From [Clostridium] celerecrescens 18A (GTDB lineage: Bacteria; Bacillota; Clostridia; Lachnospirales; Lachnospiraceae), in the NCBI RefSeq assembly GCF_002797975.1, contig NZ_PGET01000001.1, positions 4,390,001 through 4,454,000 of the forward strand: 64,000 nt of DNA, read 5' to 3'. Shown piece after piece: positions 35,386 to 43,987 of this stretch. Each line of letters opens with the position of its first letter. Positions within the stretch are counted from its first letter, which is position 1. The position numbers were made by a program, and so were the translations under genes. The notes beneath the pieces were generated by a model, which did no database searches, was not told where the DNA came from, and saw only the letters and a program-made list of their open reading frames with translations.

Positions 35386-35402
35386 TCTATCGTGTAAGTT
35401 TC

Positions 35403-35431
35403 TTACTATTTTATAAAACTTCAGTTACAAT
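35403..35431 (+). promoter_or_regulatory. Putative activator-dependent promoter of the GH43 importer operon
   Basis: TTACTA (35403-35408) and TACAAT (35426-35431) are 17 bp apart. The poor -35 next to the direct repeats suits dependence on the phosphorylated YesN protein. Confidence 0.5.
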
Positions 35432-35476
35432 AATCATAGTTAATGATTCAGTTAAAAGCAAACGGAGGTAAAGATT

Positions 35477-36838
35477 ATGAAAAAAGTAACGAAACTGACA
35501 TGCCTGCTTCTAACAGGAATAATGGCAGCAACCGCCTTGACAGGCTGCACGAATAAACCGGCAGCCACGTCTTCCGGAGTGGAGACAGAAAACGCAGCGG
35601 ATCAGACAACGGCAGGAAAATCATCTGCAGAACAGATAACACTCCGCTTCATGTGGTGGGGCGGTGACGCCAGAAATGAGGCGACATTGGCAGTGATTGA
35701 ACAATATCAGAAGCTTCATCCGGAAATAAAGATTGAGGCAGAGATGAATTCCGACCAGGGTTATATTGATAAGGTATCCACCATGCTGGCCAACGGAACC
35801 GCACCGGATATCATGCAGCAGAACGTGGACTCTCTCCCTGACTTTATATCCAGGGGCGATTTCTTCGTAAACTTTAATGATTACCCTGATTTATTTGATA
35901 CCTCAGGTTTTGAAAAGTCATTCATCGGCCAGTTCGGAACCTTTGACGGCAAGCTTCTGGCCATCCCCACCGGGATGTCCTGTCTAGCCACCGTGGCCAA
36001 TGAAGATGCAGCTAAAACCTGCGGAATTGATTTAAGCAGGCAGATTACCTGGGAATCAATGCTGGAAGACGGGAAAAAGCTTCATGAACAGAACCCTGAG
36101 TATTTTTATATGAATACGGATACCAGAATTTTGTGTGAATATGTGTTAAGACCATATCTTCGTCAGCTGACAGGACAGCCCTTTATTATTGATGGCGAAA
36201 AGAAGATGAGCTTTACAAGAGAACAGCTGGTAGAAGTGCTTCAATATATTAAAGACTGCTATGAGGTCGGTGTTTTCGAGCCTGCAGAAGACAGTGCAAC
36301 CTTTAAGGGGCAGATTCATACCAATCCTATGTGGATGGACGGGAAATTTGTATTTGCTTATGGTCCTTCTTCCAGTATCAATCTGCTGATGGATGCCATT
36401 CCAGATAACAAATGTACGGTGGTGCAGATGCCCTTATCTGCAGATAGGGTTAATGACGGATTCTTTGCAGATACACCCCAGTACATGACAGTAAACAAGA
36501 ACTCCAAGCATGCGGAGGAAGCAGTGAGATTTCTGGATTATTTCTACAACAATCCGGAAGCTCAGGCGACATTAAAAGACGTCAGAAGTGTACCGCCGAC
36601 CTCTACAGCAAGAAACCTTTGTGCAGATAAGAAACTGTTAAATCCAGTTGTTGTAAGTGCAGTAGATCTGGCAGCAGGGTTAAATGGCAAGAGTGACAAG
36701 GGGTATACTACCAGTGCGGAAGTTTATGCCATTCAGGAAGATATGATTGAAAGTGTTGCTTATGGACAGAGTACACCGGAAGATGCTGCCGATAATGCGA
36801 TTGATTTGATCAATGATTACTTAAGCGGTTTAAAATAA
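35477..36838 (+). CDS. Solute-binding lipoprotein of the GH43-module importer
   Basis: A 453-residue family-1 binding protein with a lipoprotein signal ending in LTGC (Cys24). The mature domain opens with ITLRFMWWGGD. An ACGGAGG lies upstream. It heads an operon with two permeases and a GH43 glycosidase, so xylo- or arabino-oligosaccharides are the probable ligands. A strong stem-loop follows, which should make this mRNA segment more abundant than the permease part. Confidence 0.9.
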   Translation: MKKVTKLTCLLLTGIMAATALTGCTNKPAATSSGVETENAADQTTAGKSSAEQITLRFMWWGGDARNEATLAVIEQYQKLHPEIKIEAEMNSDQGYIDKVSTMLANGTAPDIMQQNVDSLPDFISRGDFFVNFNDYPDLFDTSGFEKSFIGQFGTFDGKLLAIPTGMSCLATVANEDAAKTCGIDLSRQITWESMLEDGKKLHEQNPEYFYMNTDTRILCEYVLRPYLRQLTGQPFIIDGEKKMSFTREQLVEVLQYIKDCYEVGVFEPAEDSATFKGQIHTNPMWMDGKFVFAYGPSSSINLLMDAIPDNKCTVVQMPLSADRVNDGFFADTPQYMTVNKNSKHAEEAVRFLDYFYNNPEAQATLKDVRSVPPTSTARNLCADKKLLNPVVVSAVDLAAGLNGKSDKGYTTSAEVYAIQEDMIESVAYGQSTPEDAADNAIDLINDYLSGLK

Positions 36839-36849
36839 GAGTACGTAAT

Positions 36850-36890
36850 GGGCTGCCGGAAATGAACTTTCATTTTGCGGCAGCCCTTTT
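36850..36890 (+). terminator. Intercistronic terminator/attenuator after the binding-protein gene
   Basis: GGGCTGCCG (36850-36858) pairs with CGGCAGCCC (36878-36886), with an inner AAATGA/TCATTT helix, and TTTT follows. Partial termination here would favour binding-protein expression. Confidence 0.7.
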
Positions 36891-36912
36891 AAAAGGCGGG
36901 AGGAATAAATAA

Positions 36913-37824
36913 ATGGTTAATGGTAAGGTCAAAACAAAGCCCAAAAGCGGCCAATGGACCAAGAGAAACAAGATTGGTTTTATGTATGTATGCATCTGGA
37001 TTTTTGGATTCCTGTTATTTCAGATGTACCCCTTTATTAGTTCTCTGATCTATTCCTTTACGGATTATGATATCTTTGATAAGCCTGCCTTCATAGGTTT
37101 AGATAACTATATCAAGCTATTTACAAAGGATAAGGAGTTTTGGAATTCCCTGACAGTTACCTTAAAATATACCTTTATTACAGTTCCTGGAAAGGTAATT
37201 CTGGCTTTGATTATCGCCATGATCCTAAACAGGGAATTGAAAGGGATCAACTTTATGAGAACTGTGTATTATATTCCTTCTCTATTAAGCGGTTCTGTAG
37301 CTGTGGCGATCTTGTGGAAGGTGCTTTTCATGAACGACGGCTTTATCAACAGTCTGTTGGGTGTCGTACATATACCGCCTGTAAAATGGATGGGAAATCC
37401 CAGTATGGCGGTGGTTACCATCTGTATGCTGGAGATCTGGCAGTTTGGCTCTTCCATGGTACTGTTTTTATCTGCCTTAAAGCAGGTGCCGAGGGAGCTT
37501 TATGAAGCGGCCAGGATAGATGGAGCCACAAAGATCAGGATCTTTTTTAAGATAACGTTACCGATGATTACCTCCATCGCATTTTTCAATATTATTATGC
37601 AGCTCATTACAGCTCTACAGAATTTTACATCAGCCTTTGTAGTGACAAATGGCGGGCCTAATAAGGCCACCTACGTGTTGGGCATGAAACTATATACGGA
37701 TGCATTTAAGTATTTTAAGATGGGTTATGCCTGTGCCACATCCTGGATTTTGTTTATCATCATTATGATTATGACCCTGATCCTGTTTGTGACATCAAAA
37801 AAATGGGTCTATTACGATAATTAG
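36913..37824 (+). CDS. CUT1 importer permease (MalF type), GH43 module
   Basis: A 303-residue permease with a basic N-terminus and six helices. The EAA loop YEAARIDGATKIRIFFKI and the VVTNGGPNKATYV segment are present. GGGAGG precedes the ATG. It lies 74 bp after the binding-protein gene, separated by a hairpin, and 14 bp before the second permease gene. Confidence 0.92.
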   Translation: MVNGKVKTKPKSGQWTKRNKIGFMYVCIWIFGFLLFQMYPFISSLIYSFTDYDIFDKPAFIGLDNYIKLFTKDKEFWNSLTVTLKYTFITVPGKVILALIIAMILNRELKGINFMRTVYYIPSLLSGSVAVAILWKVLFMNDGFINSLLGVVHIPPVKWMGNPSMAVVTICMLEIWQFGSSMVLFLSALKQVPRELYEAARIDGATKIRIFFKITLPMITSIAFFNIIMQLITALQNFTSAFVVTNGGPNKATYVLGMKLYTDAFKYFKMGYACATSWILFIIIMIMTLILFVTSKKWVYYDN

Positions 37825-37838
37825 GGAGGAGAGACCGA

Positions 37839-38678
37839 ATGAAACACAAAAAAATTAACAATGGAATTACATATGTACTTCTGGGAATATTTGGTATTGT
37901 AATGCTGTTTCCGGTAATCTGGATGTTTTTCGCTTGCTTTAAATCCAATAATGAAATATTCGGAAGCCTGGCTCTGCTTCCAGAGAGCTGGAGCCCGGAG
38001 GCCTTTATTAAGGGCTGGAAAACAACGGGTACCTATACCTATGCAAAATATTTTATCAACACCTTCGCCTTGGTTATCCCTACCACCCTGCTGACTCTGG
38101 TGTCATGTTCACTGGTGGCCTATGGCTTTGCAAGATTTGATTTCCCTGGAAACCAGTTTCTTTTCATGATACTGATAGCTACTCTGATGCTTCCCAATGC
38201 AGTAATCATTATACCGAGATATGCACTGTTTAATAAGCTTGGCTGGCTGGATTCCTACATGACATTTTTTGCCCCAGCGGCCGTAGGCTGCTATCCATTC
38301 TTTGTCTTTATGATGGTACAGTTCTTAAGGGGGCTTCCCAGAGACTTAGATGAATCCGCTTATATTGATGGCTGCGGACCGTTTCAGTGTTTTATCAGAA
38401 TTTTGCTGCCTCTTTTAAAACCTGCACTCTTTTCTGCAGGGCTGTTCCAGTTTTTGTGGACCTGGAATGATTTCTTTAATACTAATATCTATATTAATAC
38501 TGTGGCTAAATTCCCGTTATCTCTGGCGCTGAGAGTCAGTATTGATGTAACTTCTAATATCAAATGGAATCAGGTTATGTCTATGGCTTTGGTCTCAGTA
38601 ATACCACTGATCATATTATTTTTTGCAGCGCAGAAATATTTCGTGGAAGGGATTGCCACAACGGGTATGAAGGGGTAG
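37839..38678 (+). CDS. CUT1 importer permease (MalG type), GH43 module
   Basis: A 279-residue permease with six helices. The EAA loop is DESAYIDGCGPFQCFIRI, and the C-terminus reads QKYFVEGIATTGMKG. GGGAGGAG lies upstream. It completes the membrane part of the importer; the glycosidase gene follows after 36 bp. Confidence 0.92.
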   Translation: MKHKKINNGITYVLLGIFGIVMLFPVIWMFFACFKSNNEIFGSLALLPESWSPEAFIKGWKTTGTYTYAKYFINTFALVIPTTLLTLVSCSLVAYGFARFDFPGNQFLFMILIATLMLPNAVIIIPRYALFNKLGWLDSYMTFFAPAAVGCYPFFVFMMVQFLRGLPRDLDESAYIDGCGPFQCFIRILLPLLKPALFSAGLFQFLWTWNDFFNTNIYINTVAKFPLSLALRVSIDVTSNIKWNQVMSMALVSVIPLIILFFAAQKYFVEGIATTGMKG

Positions 38679-38714
38679 TGATAGTAAATAGTTGAACGTA
38701 ACAATGGAGGAATC

Positions 38715-40241
38715 ATGAAGACTTATAGAAATCCAGTATTATATGCGGATTATTCCGACCCGGATGTGATCCAAGTCGGCAGCGATTATTATATGGTAGC
38801 ATCCTCATTTTCCTATGTTCCGGGAGTTCCGCTTCTTCACTCTAAAGATTTGGTACACTGGGAGATCATTAATTACTGTGTAAAAGCGCTTCCTTTTGAA
38901 AAATATAAGGAACCGTCCCATGGTTCAGGAACGTGGGCTCCCTCCATCCGTTTTCATGAAGGAATATTTATCGTATTTATTCCATTGGTGGATGAGGGTA
39001 TCCTGGTTGCCAGAAGCGATAATCCTTATGGTGAATTTCAATTAAATATGCTTTGTGAGAGAAAGGGCTGGATAGACCCCTGTCCGTATTGGGATGAGGC
39101 TGGGAAAGCCTATATGGTGTTTGCGTATGCAGGCAGCAGGGCTGGAATCAAACATCGTCTGATGCTGGTAGAGATTAATGCGGACTGCAGGTATCTGATA
39201 GGAGAACCTCAGATGATTTTTGACGGGGAACAGATAGCGCCAACAACAGAGGGACCGAAGCTGTATAAAAAGAATGGATATTATTACATATTAATGCCCT
39301 CAGGAGGTGTGGAAAACGGCTGGCAGTCATGTCTGAGATCCAGGGATATTTGGGGCCCCTATGAATACAGGATTGTCATGCGGCAGGGTAATTCTAAAGT
39401 TAATGGCCCTCATCAAGGTGCCTGGATTACATCTCCTGATGGGAAGGATTGGTTTATTCATTTCCAGGATGTAAATGAGCTGGGAAGAATTTTACATCTG
39501 GAGCCCATGTGTTTTCTTAAAGATTGGCCATTTATCGGCCAGGACAAAGATGGTGATGGAATTGGAGAACCGGTGGAAGAGTGGCGAATGCCTGTGGAGA
39601 ACATGCCTGAATATAAAGTCCTTCAATCAGATGAGTTCGAGTCTGAGGTACTTGGGCTCCAATGGCAGTGGCAGGCAAACCCCAATCCCAATAATTATTC
39701 TCTTAGTGCCAATCCGGGCTGCCTGAGGCTGTATTGCCGGAAACATCCTACAAGAGATAATCTTTTGTGGTATGCGCCGAATGCGCTAACTCAGATACCA
39801 CAGAGCAAGTCTTTTACTATGACGGCTGAGCTTGTATTGCACGGAGAAAAGACAGGTGATTTCGGGGGAATCGGCATGATAGGGCACATCTATTCCTACA
39901 TGGGATTATATCAGACGGAGGCTGGAACAGAACTAAGATGCTACAAAGGAATTGTTATGGACAAGATGTTCAAAGGAAAAGCTGACGAGGAATGCGTTCT
40001 TAAACTCAAAGGAAATGGAAATAGAATATGGTTGAAGCTTCGTGTATTGGAGAATAAAACATATCGCTTCTCCTTTTCCTGGGATGGAGAAGAATTTCTG
40101 GAGACAGATCCTTCATTTAAGCTTTGCCGGGCTACCTGGACGGGAGCCAAGCCCTGTCTGTGGGCGTGCGCGCGGGAGAATGCAGAGTCGGAAGGTTCCT
40201 GCGATTATAAATATATAAGTATCCGAAATGGAGAAACTTAA
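38715..40241 (+). CDS. GH43 glycoside hydrolase (beta-xylosidase / alpha-arabinofuranosidase type)
   Basis: A 508-residue cytoplasmic enzyme with no signal peptide. The five-bladed propeller catalytic domain spans about 1-310. It shows the three GH43 acids: D15 in YSDPD (general base), D121 in WIDPC (pKa modulator) and E179 in TTEGPK (general acid). A C-terminal concanavalin-like sandwich (about 315-508, with GEKTGDFGGIGMIG) matches the beta-xylosidase C-terminal domain. It should trim xylo- or arabino-oligosaccharides taken up by the neighbouring importer. The exact linkage is not decidable. GGAGG precedes the ATG. Confidence 0.9.
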   Translation: MKTYRNPVLYADYSDPDVIQVGSDYYMVASSFSYVPGVPLLHSKDLVHWEIINYCVKALPFEKYKEPSHGSGTWAPSIRFHEGIFIVFIPLVDEGILVARSDNPYGEFQLNMLCERKGWIDPCPYWDEAGKAYMVFAYAGSRAGIKHRLMLVEINADCRYLIGEPQMIFDGEQIAPTTEGPKLYKKNGYYYILMPSGGVENGWQSCLRSRDIWGPYEYRIVMRQGNSKVNGPHQGAWITSPDGKDWFIHFQDVNELGRILHLEPMCFLKDWPFIGQDKDGDGIGEPVEEWRMPVENMPEYKVLQSDEFESEVLGLQWQWQANPNPNNYSLSANPGCLRLYCRKHPTRDNLLWYAPNALTQIPQSKSFTMTAELVLHGEKTGDFGGIGMIGHIYSYMGLYQTEAGTELRCYKGIVMDKMFKGKADEECVLKLKGNGNRIWLKLRVLENKTYRFSFSWDGEEFLETDPSFKLCRATWTGAKPCLWACARENAESEGSCDYKYISIRNGET

Positions 40242-40288
40242 GCGAACATATAAGTTTTCAGAGGGCAGTGTTAGTATGGCTAAAGAAG

Positions 40289-40337
40289 AAATGAAGCACT
40301 AAGAAGTATACTTCAAGCCTCTTAGTGCTTCATTTTT
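40289..40337. terminator. Bidirectional terminator after the GH43 operon
   Basis: AAATGAAGCACTAAGA (40289-40304) is perfectly complementary to 40320-40335. A T-run follows and an A-rich stretch precedes it. It serves both the GH43 operon and the convergent anti-sigma-like gene. Confidence 0.85.
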
Positions 40338-40358
40338 GCAGATGAGCTGCTGTCTCTT

Positions 40359-41144
40359 TTACTTTACGTCTATAACTTCCTTCGCCATACTAATTAAATC
40401 ATCACAGCTCAAATCATCAAAGGAACTGAGCGAATATTCCATACCATTTTCACTCCAGTTTACATAACGAAATATCTTACGCTCTTCTTTGTCGCTTCCG
40501 TAGCTGATCATCAGTTTGCCATCTTCCTCCAGCTTTGAATCTTCCGCAGATGGATTTGCATCTGGCGGTAAAAACAGATAGTTATCTTCGAAGGCTTTTA
40601 AAGTGATATCCTGATAAACGTCCTGCTTTATCACAGCAGAAGATCCTTGAGGAATCAAATCCTGATGTTCATGGATGTCAAGTGCTACACGATTATTTTT
40701 CCCATAACCTGCATAAAGTTCCAGAAAGGAGATCAGTGAATTCTGGTTCTCATCCCTTCCTTCTATCTTAGTTATAGAGCCTTCGTTAAAGGAAATGCCA
40801 TTTGAAAAAGTATCTACCAGCTTTGGAGCGGTTCCCATCTGGTTTTCAGCTAATTGGACCAGTTCAACTTTTGAATGGACCATATCATCTCGGGATACAG
40901 AGCTAAACAGACCTGTAATTTTACCGCCTGCAATTGCCGTGACAGTTCCCATTACTGTTATTGTACACACTGCGGCCAACGCTGCCACCATTCTTTTTTT
41001 ATTAAATTTCATAATTCCATTCCTCATTTCTATTTTTTTATGAATTTCTCTAAGACAACGATTCTCTGCCTGCACATCCGGCTTTATCTGATCCAACCCG
41101 GTCTTTATGATTTGTTTTAATCTGTCATCCCTAAAGTTATCCAT
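40359..41144 (-). CDS. Putative membrane anti-sigma factor / regulatory partner of the ECF sigma factor
   Basis: A 261-residue protein. The N-terminal 50 residues are polar and cytoplasmic. One transmembrane helix lies at about 51-73 (MVAALAAVCTITVMG), followed by an extracellular region of about 185 residues. The gene overlaps the sigma gene by 8 bp in the same operon. This topology and position are typical of anti-sigma factors of Firmicutes ECF systems. No zinc-binding HxxxCxxC motif is visible, so it is not a classical ZAS-type anti-sigma factor. The extracellular domain has no recognised fold. The function is therefore inferred from context only. Confidence 0.65.
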   Translation of the reverse strand: MDNFRDDRLKQIIKTGLDQIKPDVQAENRCLREIHKKIEMRNGIMKFNKKRMVAALAAVCTITVMGTVTAIAGGKITGLFSSVSRDDMVHSKVELVQLAENQMGTAPKLVDTFSNGISFNEGSITKIEGRDENQNSLISFLELYAGYGKNNRVALDIHEHQDLIPQGSSAVIKQDVYQDITLKAFEDNYLFLPPDANPSAEDSKLEEDGKLMISYGSDKEERKIFRYVNWSENGMEYSLSSFDDLSCDDLISMAKEVIDVK

Positions 41145-41754
41145 GGCAAATACCCCTTTCCATTTCTGTTTTTTCAGTGCCGTCAGCTTTTAATAAATCC
41201 TTCAGCAGTTTTCGTGCTTTATGCAGACGGGATTTTACCGTCCCTTCCATGGTTCCTGTAATGTGGGCAATCTCTCTGGTGCTCAATTCATTATAATAGT
41301 ACAGAAGAATCACAGTACGGTATTTTATATCCAGATGGATGAGTGCTGCCTGGATTTCTTTTGCTGTCTCTGCCTCTAAAACAGATTCCAACGGTCCATC
41401 TGCTTTCTTATCTTCCCGGATGTGTTCCGCACTCTTTTTTTCCTCCTCATTCTCTAAAATACCTTCATAAGAGATTTCAGCCCTCCCTTTTTTCTTCCGT
41501 TCAAGCCGCCAGGCTGTCCTGACCAGAATTTGATACAGCCACGACTCAAAGCGTTCCGCTTGTTTCAGTTTTGACTTATGAAGAAAGCATTTAACAAAGG
41601 TCTCCTGTAAAATGTCCTCACTGTCACCTTGGTTGCCGGTAATAAAATACGCCATACGGTATAGCTTTCCGGAATAGGAACGGTATAGTTCGTCAAATGC
41701 TGCTTCGTTGCCATCTATCATGCTTTCCACCAAAGCCTTTTTTTCTTCCATCAT
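41137..41754 (-). CDS. ECF-type RNA polymerase sigma factor
   Basis: A 205-residue sigma-70 family protein. The ATG at 41754 is preferred, with AGGA 10 bp upstream; a further in-frame ATG at 41784 lacks one. Region 2 carries AFDELYRSYSGKLYRMAYFITGN and DSEDILQETFVKCF. Region 4 carries LDIKYRTVILLYYYNELSTREIAHI and GTVKSRLHKARKLLK. A charged linker separates them. It directs polymerase to a stress-type regulon and is probably held by the membrane protein encoded next. The target promoters were not identified in this window. Confidence 0.92.
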   Translation of the reverse strand: MMEEKKALVESMIDGNEAAFDELYRSYSGKLYRMAYFITGNQGDSEDILQETFVKCFLHKSKLKQAERFESWLYQILVRTAWRLERKKKGRAEISYEGILENEEEKKSAEHIREDKKADGPLESVLEAETAKEIQAALIHLDIKYRTVILLYYYNELSTREIAHITGTMEGTVKSRLHKARKLLKDLLKADGTEKTEMERGICHG

Positions 41755-41850
41755 AACCTGTTTCCTTTCCTTTTTTCGATGCATCTGATTATAAGAGTCA
41801 TCGAAGTGCCAATTGGTTCATTTTTAATCGTATAATTTTAATAAATATGA

Positions 41851-41878
41851 AAAAAAGATCGGAGACGGGGCTCCGATC
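41851..41878 (-). terminator. Terminator of the V-ATPase operon
   Basis: On the minus strand GATCGGAG pairs with CTCCGATC (41871-41878 with 41857-41864) over a 6-nt loop. Six T follow (41856-41851). Confidence 0.88.
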
Positions 41879-41937
41879 CTTATGGCTTATATAACTTTCT
41901 GATTTCAGATGCATACCGCTGCCGTTGTAACTAGCCG

Positions 41938-42558
41938 CTAAATTCCATTCTTATTCCTCTTAATAACCTTAAGCCTGGTGAACTCTTCCCTGTCCTTTTC
42001 TTCCAGTGAATTGGTAATATTCCTAGTCAGTGTCTCATACCTGGGAATCGTAATATTCTTTAAGGCGTTGGCCCGTTTCTGGGTCCTTTTGATGCTGTTT
42101 GCCAGACGGTACGCAGAATTCTCTACCATGGAAAGCTTTACTGTCAGCTTCTTCACCTTTTCAAACTGGTAACGGGCTTCGTCCAGAGATTCCCTGGTGT
42201 TGTAATAGGCATAAGTCAGGTTTAAAGGCATTTCATCATGCTCTACCAGGGGGATTTCCGTTCCCATAATACTCCTGGTCTTAATTCGTACTAAATTGTC
42301 CACAGGGACTGCCATGGCAATGTCCTGCACATAGTTGATCCCCAGTTCAATGTTTGCCTTTTGAAGGGCCTTATAGGCGGAAGTAAAGGTGACATCGATT
42401 TCAGACTGAATTCCTTTTGCTTCGTCGATCAGGCTCATCAGTTCCTTAATGAGAATGTTCCGTTTTTTATCCATCAACTCATAGCCCTGTCTGGCTAAGG
42501 CCAGAGAGCTTTTCGCAAGGATTAAATTTCCCTTGGTGGGAAATGTATTGGGATTCAT
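41938..42558 (-). CDS. ntpD: V/A-type ATPase subunit D
   Basis: A 206-residue, mostly helical protein and the central-stalk rotor subunit. The N-terminal NTFPTKGNLILAKSSLALARQGYELMDKKR segment and the C-terminal coiled coil (RLANSIKRTQKRANALKN) are diagnostic of V/A-ATPase D. It rotates inside the A3B3 head and links it to the membrane ring. It is the last gene of the nine-gene operon, 11 bp after the B gene, and has GGAGGG upstream. Confidence 0.95.
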   Translation of the reverse strand: MNPNTFPTKGNLILAKSSLALARQGYELMDKKRNILIKELMSLIDEAKGIQSEIDVTFTSAYKALQKANIELGINYVQDIAMAVPVDNLVRIKTRSIMGTEIPLVEHDEMPLNLTYAYYNTRESLDEARYQFEKVKKLTVKLSMVENSAYRLANSIKRTQKRANALKNITIPRYETLTRNITNSLEEKDREEFTRLKVIKRNKNGI

Positions 42559-42569
42559 GGATATCCCTC

Positions 42570-43973
42570 CTATTCTGACCGTTCGTCAATGGTGGTTGAC
42601 TTGTAATACTGGTCTAAGACCTTGGTGTCGATGCGGTCCAGCTCGGCCCTTGGAAGAAGGCCTAAAAGCTCCCAGCCGATGCTAAGGGTTTCGATGATGT
42701 TCCGGTTGGCATGATTTCCCTGCCCCACAAACCGGTTTTCAAATTCCTTGCCGAAGACCAGATACATTTTATCAATAGGAGATAGTTCATCTTCTCCGAT
42801 GACCGATGCCAGAGCTCTGGCGTCTCCTACCTTGGCATAACAGGAGAATAGCTGGTTTGCCAGGCCCTGATGGTCAGCTCTTGTAAAGCCTTCTCCTATT
42901 CCGTCTTTCATCAGACGGCTTAAGGAAGGAAGGACGTTAATAGGCGGATAAACGGACTGGCCGTATAAGCTGCGGTCCAGAACGATCTGTCCTTCTGTAA
43001 TATATCCCGTAAGGTCTGGGATGGGATGGGTGATGTCATCATTCGGCATGGTCAGTATGGGAATCTGGGTCACGGAGCCATGCCTCTCCTTTACGATGCC
43101 GGCCCGTTCATAAAGGGATGCCAGCTCGCTGTATAAATAGCCGGGATAGCCTTTTCTGGAAGGGATCTCCCCCTTTGAGGAGGAAACCTCTCGGAGAGCC
43201 TCCGCATAGGCCGTCATATCGGTTAAAATAACAAGTATGTGCATTCCCTTTTCAAAAGCCAGGTATTCCGCCAGTGTAAGCGCCACCTTCGGAGTGATCA
43301 GGCGTTCCACCACAGGGTCGTTTGCCAGGTTGATGAACATGGCCACGTGGTCGGAAACGCCGCTTTCCTCAAAGGTACGGCGGAAGAAGTCCGCCACATC
43401 ATATTTCACACCCATGGCAGCGAACACCACAGCAAATTTTTCGCTGGAAAGAGCGTCATCTCCCAGAGAGGCCTGCTGTACGATCTGGGCTGCCAGTTCG
43501 TCATGAGGAAGGCCGTTTCCGGAGAAGATGGGGAGCTTTTGGCCCCGGATCAGAGTCATCAGCCCGTCGATGGCTGAAATTCCCGTACGGATATAATCTC
43601 TAGGGTATTCCCTGGTAACAGGATTTAAGGGTTTTCCATTAATGTCCAGACAGATATCGGAGTTGATGTCTCCAAGCCCGTCAATAGGCTCTCCGATACC
43701 ATTAAAGGTGCGTCCCAGCATGTCTTCGGATACAGCAAGCTCCATGGGGTGTCCGGTGAGGCGGGTGTGAACATTTCTTAAGGCAAGCCCATCGGTTCCT
43801 TCAAACACCTGGATGATCGCCTTATCCTCGTAAACCTCAATGATACGTCCCAGCTTCTTTGTCTTTTTTTCTACGGTCATTTCCACAATTTCGTCGAAAG
43901 CAGCATTCTGGACGCCTTCTAAAACAACTAATGGACCGTTGATTGCACTAAGTCCTAAATATTCGATTGCCAT
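42570..43973 (-). CDS. ntpB: V/A-type ATPase subunit B (non-catalytic)
   Basis: A 467-residue head subunit. It has the [18 protein letters not shown] opening, and [21 protein letters not shown] in place of a Walker A motif, as in non-catalytic B subunits. The [14 protein letters not shown] segment is also present. It alternates with subunit A in the hexameric head. The start has GGAGGAGG upstream, and the gene lies 14 bp after subunit A. Confidence 0.96.
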   Translation of the reverse strand: MAIEYLGLSAINGPLVVLEGVQNAAFDEIVEMTVEKKTKKLGRIIEVYEDKAIIQVFEGTDGLALRNVHTRLTGHPMELAVSEDMLGRTFNGIGEPIDGLGDINSDICLDINGKPLNPVTREYPRDYIRTGISAIDGLMTLIRGQKLPIFSGNGLPHDELAAQIVQQASLGDDALSSEKFAVVFAAMGVKYDVADFFRRTFEESGVSDHVAMFINLANDPVVERLITPKVALTLAEYLAFEKGMHILVILTDMTAYAEALREVSSSKGEIPSRKGYPGYLYSELASLYERAGIVKERHGSVTQIPILTMPNDDITHPIPDLTGYITEGQIVLDRSLYGQSVYPPINVLPSLSRLMKDGIGEGFTRADHQGLANQLFSCYAKVGDARALASVIGEDELSPIDKMYLVFGKEFENRFVGQGNHANRNIIETLSIGWELLGLLPRAELDRIDTKVLDQYYKSTTIDERSE

Positions 43974-43987
43974 AGCCTGCCTCCTCC

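Noticed and set aside
41788..41812. Promoter of the ECF sigma gene (TATAAT with upstream TTGGCA)
   Set aside because: The spacing is only 13 bp, and no clear ECF-type alternative could be established by eye.
43237..43577. Plus-strand frames of 89 and 112 codons opposite the V-ATPase B gene
   Set aside because: They are complementary shadows of a strongly conserved gene; several similar frames opposite the A, E and I genes were rejected for the same reason.
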